In this document: positions 15,248-18,385 of the stretch, in pieces | How the letters are laid out: each line of letters starts with the position of its first letter | Position numbering within the stretch: position 1 is the first letter of the stretch | Assembly: GCA_965368335.1 (NCBI GenBank) | Contig: CBDUMN010000068.1 | Span: 1-18,385, forward strand | From: CBDUMN01 sp965368335 | Lineage (GTDB): Bacteria > Pseudomonadota > Alphaproteobacteria > Rhodospirillales > JAPHRK01 | Length of the DNA: 18,385 nucleotides | Direction of reading: 5' to 3' | Notes under the pieces: model-generated | What the model was told of the DNA's origin: nothing | The model's input: the letters and a program-made list of their open reading frames with translations, nothing else | Database searches by the model: none | Position numbers and translations under genes: made by a program

Positions 15248-16352
15248 GGTCGTTGGCGCGGCGGTGGGGTGGAACCTTGTTACGGCCATCGGGTCCTACC
15301 TGCTCGTAACGTGCGCCGGCTTTGCGTTTTTTCTCAACGTTTTCATAAGCGTGGACGATGCGGGCGACCAGTGAATGACGGACCACATCTTTTTCATCGA
15401 ACTCGGTGATCGAGACGCCTTTGACGCCATTGAGAATTTCGGTGGAGTCGCGCAGGCCTGAGCGGGTGCCGCTGGGCAGGTCGACCTGGGATAAGTCGCC
15501 GGTGATGACCATGCAGGAACCTTCGCCAAGGCGGGTCAAAAACATCTTCATCTGCACGGCAGTGGTGTTCTGCGCTTCATCGAGAATGACGAAGGCGTTG
15601 GACAGCGTCCGGCCACGCATGAACGCCAGGGGCGCCACTTCGATCTCACCGTTTTCCAGGCGCTTGGTGACTTGGTCGCCGGGTAACATGTCGTAGAGCG
15701 CATCGTAAAGTGGCCGTAAGTAGGGGTCGACCTTTTCACGCATGTCGCCGGGCAGGAAGCCTAGCTGTTCGCCCGCCTCGACGGCCGGTCGCGAGAGGAT
15801 AATCCGGTCGACCTGCCCATTGATCAACCGTTCGACGGCTTTGGCGACGGCAAGATAGGTTTTTCCCGTGCCCGCCGGTCCGATGCCGAAGACCAGATCG
15901 TTATGGTCCATGGACTTGAGGTATTCGCCCTGGTTGGCCGAGCGGGGCGTAATGCTGCGCTTGCGGGTTTCGATGACGATCTTGGAGGCCGCATCGAGGG
16001 CTCCGTTGGCGTCGCCGTTTTCCCGTTCGCCTTGTTCGCCCATGCGCACGGCGGCTTCGACCTCGGCTTGATTGACGTCTTGCTTATGTTTCAGCCGGTC
16101 GTAAAGGCTGTTGAGAATGGCGCAGGCGGTTTCTACGGTCATTGCGTCGCCGCTGACGGCCAGTAGGTTGCCGCGCGGGTCGAGCGATACGCCGAGTTCT
16201 TTCTCAATCAGGGAAAGGTGGGAGTTGTGGGGGCCGTAAAGAGCCAGGGTGAGGCCGTTGTCGTCAAACTCCAGCCGGGCCGTAACGGTTTTGTTTTTCG
16301 CCGCTTTTTTAGGGGCCGCAGCCTTGGCCCGTTTCGTCGCGCTCAAGCGCAC
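15231..16352 (-). CDS. phoH: PhoH-family ATPase (YbeZ type)
   Basis: A predicted RNA-associated ATPase of 373 aa. The Walker A motif GPAGTGKT is at 158-165 and Walker B VILDEAQN at 255-262; RPAVEAGEQLGFLPGD and TGDLSQVDLP are further family stretches. The N-terminal 140 residues include a basic Ala/Lys-rich tail and a KH-like region (about 25-90). YbeZ partners YbeY in E. coli, matching the overlap with ybeY here. The start is uncertain: a stop codon lies upstream in frame, leaving GTG at 16352 or TTG two codons later. The strong AAAGGAG is spaced for an out-of-frame ATG and not for GTG. The N-terminus is not conserved enough to decide. Confidence 0.93.
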   Translation of the reverse strand: MRLSATKRAKAAAPKKAAKNKTVTARLEFDDNGLTLALYGPHNSHLSLIEKELGVSLDPRGNLLAVSGDAMTVETACAILNSLYDRLKHKQDVNQAEVEAAVRMGEQGERENGDANGALDAASKIVIETRKRSITPRSANQGEYLKSMDHNDLVFGIGPAGTGKTYLAVAKAVERLINGQVDRIILSRPAVEAGEQLGFLPGDMREKVDPYLRPLYDALYDMLPGDQVTKRLENGEIEVAPLAFMRGRTLSNAFVILDEAQNTTAVQMKMFLTRLGEGSCMVITGDLSQVDLPSGTRSGLRDSTEILNGVKGVSITEFDEKDVVRHSLVARIVHAYENVEKKRKAGARYEQVGPDGRNKVPPHRRANDHDDRA

Positions 16353-16363
16353 GCCCTCATCAT
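16343..16363 (-). other. Six-codon reading frame overlapping the phoH start
   Basis: ATG ATG AGG GCG TGC GCT TGA, encoding MMRACA, begins 11 nt after the AAAGGAG at 16375-16381 and contains the phoH GTG in another frame. It could couple phoH translation by reinitiation, or mark a start-site misreading. No protein function is implied. Confidence 0.35.
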
Positions 16364-16392
16364 GTCTTTTTGGTCTCCTTTAGCAAGGCACA

Positions 16393-17742
16393 TCAAGAAA
16401 CTAACTTCCCAGAGAGACTGTTAGGATAACCCGCCGTGATGGCTAAGTCGACAATCCGTCCCATGAAAGTTTCGGGTGCTGTGACGTGGACCGGTTGCAT
16501 AAACGGGCTGCGTCCCACCAATTGACCGTCGTCGCGGCCTTTCCGGTCGAGCAGCACCGGCATGACACGCCCGATGCAGGACTGATTGAACTCGGTCTGG
16601 ATGTCGCTCAGAAGAGCTTGTAAAGCCTCCAGCCGTTCGGCTTTCGCCTCCTCGGGAATTTGGTATTCCATGGTCGCTGCCGGGGTGCCGGGGCGGGGGC
16701 TGTACTTGAAGGAATAGGCTTGGACGAAATTTACCTCGCGCACCAATTCCATGGTGTCCTCGAAGTCTCTGTCGTTTTCTCCGGGAAAGCCGACGATGAA
16801 ATCGGAGGAGAGAATAAGATCGGGGCGGGCTTCTTTTAGCGTGGCGACGGTTTCCAGATATTCGGCGCGTGTATGGCGACGGTTCATGGCAGCCAAAATC
16901 CGATCCGATCCGCTTTGCACCGGCAGATGGAGGAACGGCATCAGTTTGGGAATGTCGCGATGAGCGGCGATGAGGGCTTCATCCACGTCGGCCGGGTGCG
17001 AAGTGGTGTAACGGATTCTTTCAATCCCTTCGACCTCGGCCACTTCGGCGATGAGTTCGCCCAACGAAAGGATCGCGTCTTTATCCGACACTCCGTGATA
17101 GGCGTTGACGTTCTGGCCGATCAGAGTGATTTCGCGGATACCCTTTTCGGCCAGCCCACGGGTTTCTTTCAGGATATCGGCGACCGGGCGGGAGTATTCA
17201 GCGCCGCGCGTATAGGGGACGACGCAGAAAGTGCAGAACTTGTCGCAGCCCTCCTGAACCGAAAGGAAGGCGGTATAGCCTTCATGGACCGTGGGTTCTG
17301 GCAGGTGGTCGAATTTGGGTTCTGCGGGAAAATCGATGTCGAGTACGCCGCGTTTGCCGCTGCTGTCGGCGGCCCGAGTCGCCTGAGCGACCATTTCGGG
17401 CAGGCGATGGTAGGTCTGCGGGCCGAAAACCATGTCGACGTAAGGCGCGCGGCGCATGATCTCCTCGCCTTCGGCCTGGGCGACGCACCCGGCGACGGCG
17501 AGAATGGTTTCGCTTCCTTTCTGCGCCCGCGCATCTTTTAAATGCTTCAAGCGGCCCAGCTCGGAAAAGACTTTCTCTGCGGCCTTTTCGCGGATGTGAC
17601 AGGTGTTCAAAATCACCATGTCGGCCTCTTCGACCGTTTCGGTGATGCCGTAGCCGAGCGGCGACAGAACGTCGGTCATACGACCGGAGTCGTAGACGTT
17701 CATCTGGCAGCCGTAGGTTTTGATGAAAAGTTTCTTATTCAC
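16393..17742 (-). CDS. miaB: tRNA-2-methylthio-N6-isopentenyladenosine synthase MiaB
   Basis: Radical-SAM enzyme that adds the methylthio group to i6A37 in tRNAs. The product is 449 aa. The N-terminal UPF0004 domain supplies Cys12 (KTYGCQMN), Cys48 (LNTCHIREKA) and Cys86 (VAGCVAQA) for the auxiliary cluster. The radical-SAM CDKFCTFC motif supplies Cys166, Cys170 and Cys173. A TRAM domain occupies about 380-445. The start is GTG; an ATG 8 nt upstream opens only a 3-codon frame (MGK). It follows fur by 72 nt and precedes phoH by 40 nt, an order seen in other Alphaproteobacteria. Its cofactor is made by MetK in the same window. Confidence 0.97.
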   Translation of the reverse strand: MNKKLFIKTYGCQMNVYDSGRMTDVLSPLGYGITETVEEADMVILNTCHIREKAAEKVFSELGRLKHLKDARAQKGSETILAVAGCVAQAEGEEIMRRAPYVDMVFGPQTYHRLPEMVAQATRAADSSGKRGVLDIDFPAEPKFDHLPEPTVHEGYTAFLSVQEGCDKFCTFCVVPYTRGAEYSRPVADILKETRGLAEKGIREITLIGQNVNAYHGVSDKDAILSLGELIAEVAEVEGIERIRYTTSHPADVDEALIAAHRDIPKLMPFLHLPVQSGSDRILAAMNRRHTRAEYLETVATLKEARPDLILSSDFIVGFPGENDRDFEDTMELVREVNFVQAYSFKYSPRPGTPAATMEYQIPEEAKAERLEALQALLSDIQTEFNQSCIGRVMPVLLDRKGRDDGQLVGRSPFMQPVHVTAPETFMGRIVDLAITAGYPNSLSGKLVS

Positions 17743-17814
17743 TTGCCCATTCCGTTCGGAGCGCGAAAAGCGGTTCCATACTGGGAGAGGGGAGCCTGAG
17801 TCAAGAAAAGCACC

Positions 17815-18231
17815 CTAGTCTTTAATCAGTGTACCGTAAAGTTCGAGGCGATGGCCGACCAGCTTGTAGCCGTGCTTTTCGGCGATTTTACGCTGAAGCT
17901 CCTCAATCTCCTCGTCGTGAAATTCGATCACCTTGCCCGACTGCATGTCAATCAGATGGTCGTGATGATCTTCAGAGGCCTCTTCGTAGCGGGCTCGGCC
18001 GTCGCCGAAGTCGAGGCGCTCGAGAATGCTCGCTTCTTCAAACAGGCGCACGGTGCGGTAAACGGTAGCGATGCTGATGCGCGGGTCGACCTTGCTTGAC
18101 CGGCGATAGACCTCTTCCACGTCCGGATGGTCTTTGGCGTCCGAAAGCACACGGGCGATCACCCGCCGCTGTTCGGTCATCTTCATCCCTTTTTCGATGC
18201 AAAGCTGTTCAATGCGCGAAGGCGACGGCAT
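17815..18231 (-). CDS. fur: Fur-family metal-responsive repressor (Fur/Mur type)
   Basis: A 138-aa winged-helix regulator. The DNA-binding domain covers about 1-80, with TEQRRVIARVLSDAKDHPDV and ISIATVYRTVRLFEEA. The dimerisation and metal domain contains the EDHHDHLIDMQSGKVIEF stretch. His89, His90 and His92 are retained, but the two cysteines of the E. coli structural zinc site (in HLICLDCGK) are Asp95 and Ser98 here. This matches alphaproteobacterial Fur/Mur proteins, which may respond to manganese or iron; the sequence alone does not settle which. The ATG at 18229-18231 follows a GGGGAA ribosome-binding site; an in-frame TTG at 18246 is less likely. The miaB gene is downstream. Confidence 0.93.
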   Translation of the reverse strand: MPSPSRIEQLCIEKGMKMTEQRRVIARVLSDAKDHPDVEEVYRRSSKVDPRISIATVYRTVRLFEEASILERLDFGDGRARYEEASEDHHDHLIDMQSGKVIEFHDEEIEELQRKIAEKHGYKLVGHRLELYGTLIKD

Positions 18232-18247
18232 GGCTTCCCCGATCAAA

Positions 18248-18276
18248 ATTATTGTCTAGTTGCAAACCGGTCTCAA
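18248..18276 (-). promoter_or_regulatory. Sigma70-like promoter candidate for fur
   Basis: Minus strand: TTGAGA (18271-18276, 5/6) with a 17-nt spacer to AATAAT (18248-18253, 5/6). Transcription would start near 18241, giving a leader of about 10 nt that still contains GGGGAA. The AT-rich stretch around it, TTGCAACTAGACAATAATTT, could hold an autoregulatory site, but I see no convincing Fur palindrome. Confidence 0.5.
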
Positions 18277-18338
18277 ATTTAGTGAACCCGTCCCCAATTC
18301 GTCAAGAAGGGCGGAAAATAAAAAAAGGGAGCCGAAAG

Positions 18339-18385
18339 CAGCCTGTGTGAAAACGTAAGTTTTGTTTTGTATAATGGCCGTATCG
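18339..18385. repeat. Right copy of 47-bp window-terminal inverted repeat (probable insertion-sequence end)
   Basis: Exact reverse complement of positions 9-55. It begins CAGCCTGTGTGAAAACG on the plus strand and runs to the last base of the window, so its full length is unknown. It starts 107 nt upstream of the fur start codon, beyond the fur promoter candidate, and separates fur from whatever gene lay upstream. No transposase is visible. Confidence 0.8.
18347..18375 (+). promoter_or_regulatory. Promoter-like element inside right terminal repeat, reading out of the window
   Basis: GTGAAA (18347-18352) with a 17-nt spacer to a perfect TATAAT (18370-18375), mirroring the left copy. It points away from fur, into the presumed mobile element. 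Confidence 0.4.

Noticed and set aside
1..18385. CRISPR array, tRNA, rRNA or prophage genes
   Set aside because: No regularly spaced direct repeats, cloverleaf or rRNA stretches, or phage-type proteins were seen; the gaps are all short and accounted for.

Overview
The window is an 18.4-kb piece of an alphaproteobacterial chromosome, probably from a Rhodospirillales-like lineage. That placement rests on gene order and protein style: an IF-2 with the alphaproteobacterial N-terminus, a fused YlxR/L7Ae-like protein, a Fur/Mur-type regulator without the CxxC zinc site, and an Xre regulator between lnt and metK. I place it no finer than class with confidence. All sixteen genes I accept lie on the minus strand, so transcription runs from the right end towards position 1. 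There are no tRNA or rRNA genes, no CRISPR array and no phage genes. No gene-free stretch exceeds 250 bp.

In transcription order (right to left): fur/mur, miaB, phoH, ybeY, corC, lnt, an Xre-family regulator, metK, trmB, then rimP, nusA, ylxR-L7Ae fusion, infB, rbfA, truB, rpsO and pnp. The first block joins metal regulation, tRNA modification (miaB, trmB), rRNA maturation (ybeY, phoH), envelope lipoprotein acylation (lnt, corC) and S-adenosylmethionine synthesis (metK), which supplies the methyl donor and radical source used by TrmB and MiaB. The second block is the classical nusA-infB operon: 30S maturation (RimP, RbfA), transcription elongation and termination (NusA), initiation (IF-2), tRNA pseudouridylation (TruB), ribosomal protein S15, and the RNA-decay enzyme PNPase.

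The regulatory parts are more unusual than the gene content. A sigma70-like promoter just upstream of rimP is followed at once by a strong intrinsic terminator ending about 20 nt before the rimP start, so the nusA operon may be controlled by attenuation. The rpsO-pnp gap holds a strong terminator-type hairpin and a leader with four further hairpins, resembling the RNase III/PNPase autoregulation region known in Escherichia coli. A weaker hairpin plus U-tract precedes rpsO. Candidate promoters sit upstream of fur and of the Xre gene.

The most striking structural feature is at the edges: 47 bp at the left end (9-55) is a perfect inverted copy of the last 47 bp (18339-18385). Each copy carries a TATAAT promoter-like element pointing out of the window. 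The best reading is that the same insertion-sequence end flanks this housekeeping block on both sides, or that assembly stopped at two copies of it. I found no convincing new multi-gene system; the interior is a conserved housekeeping locus.
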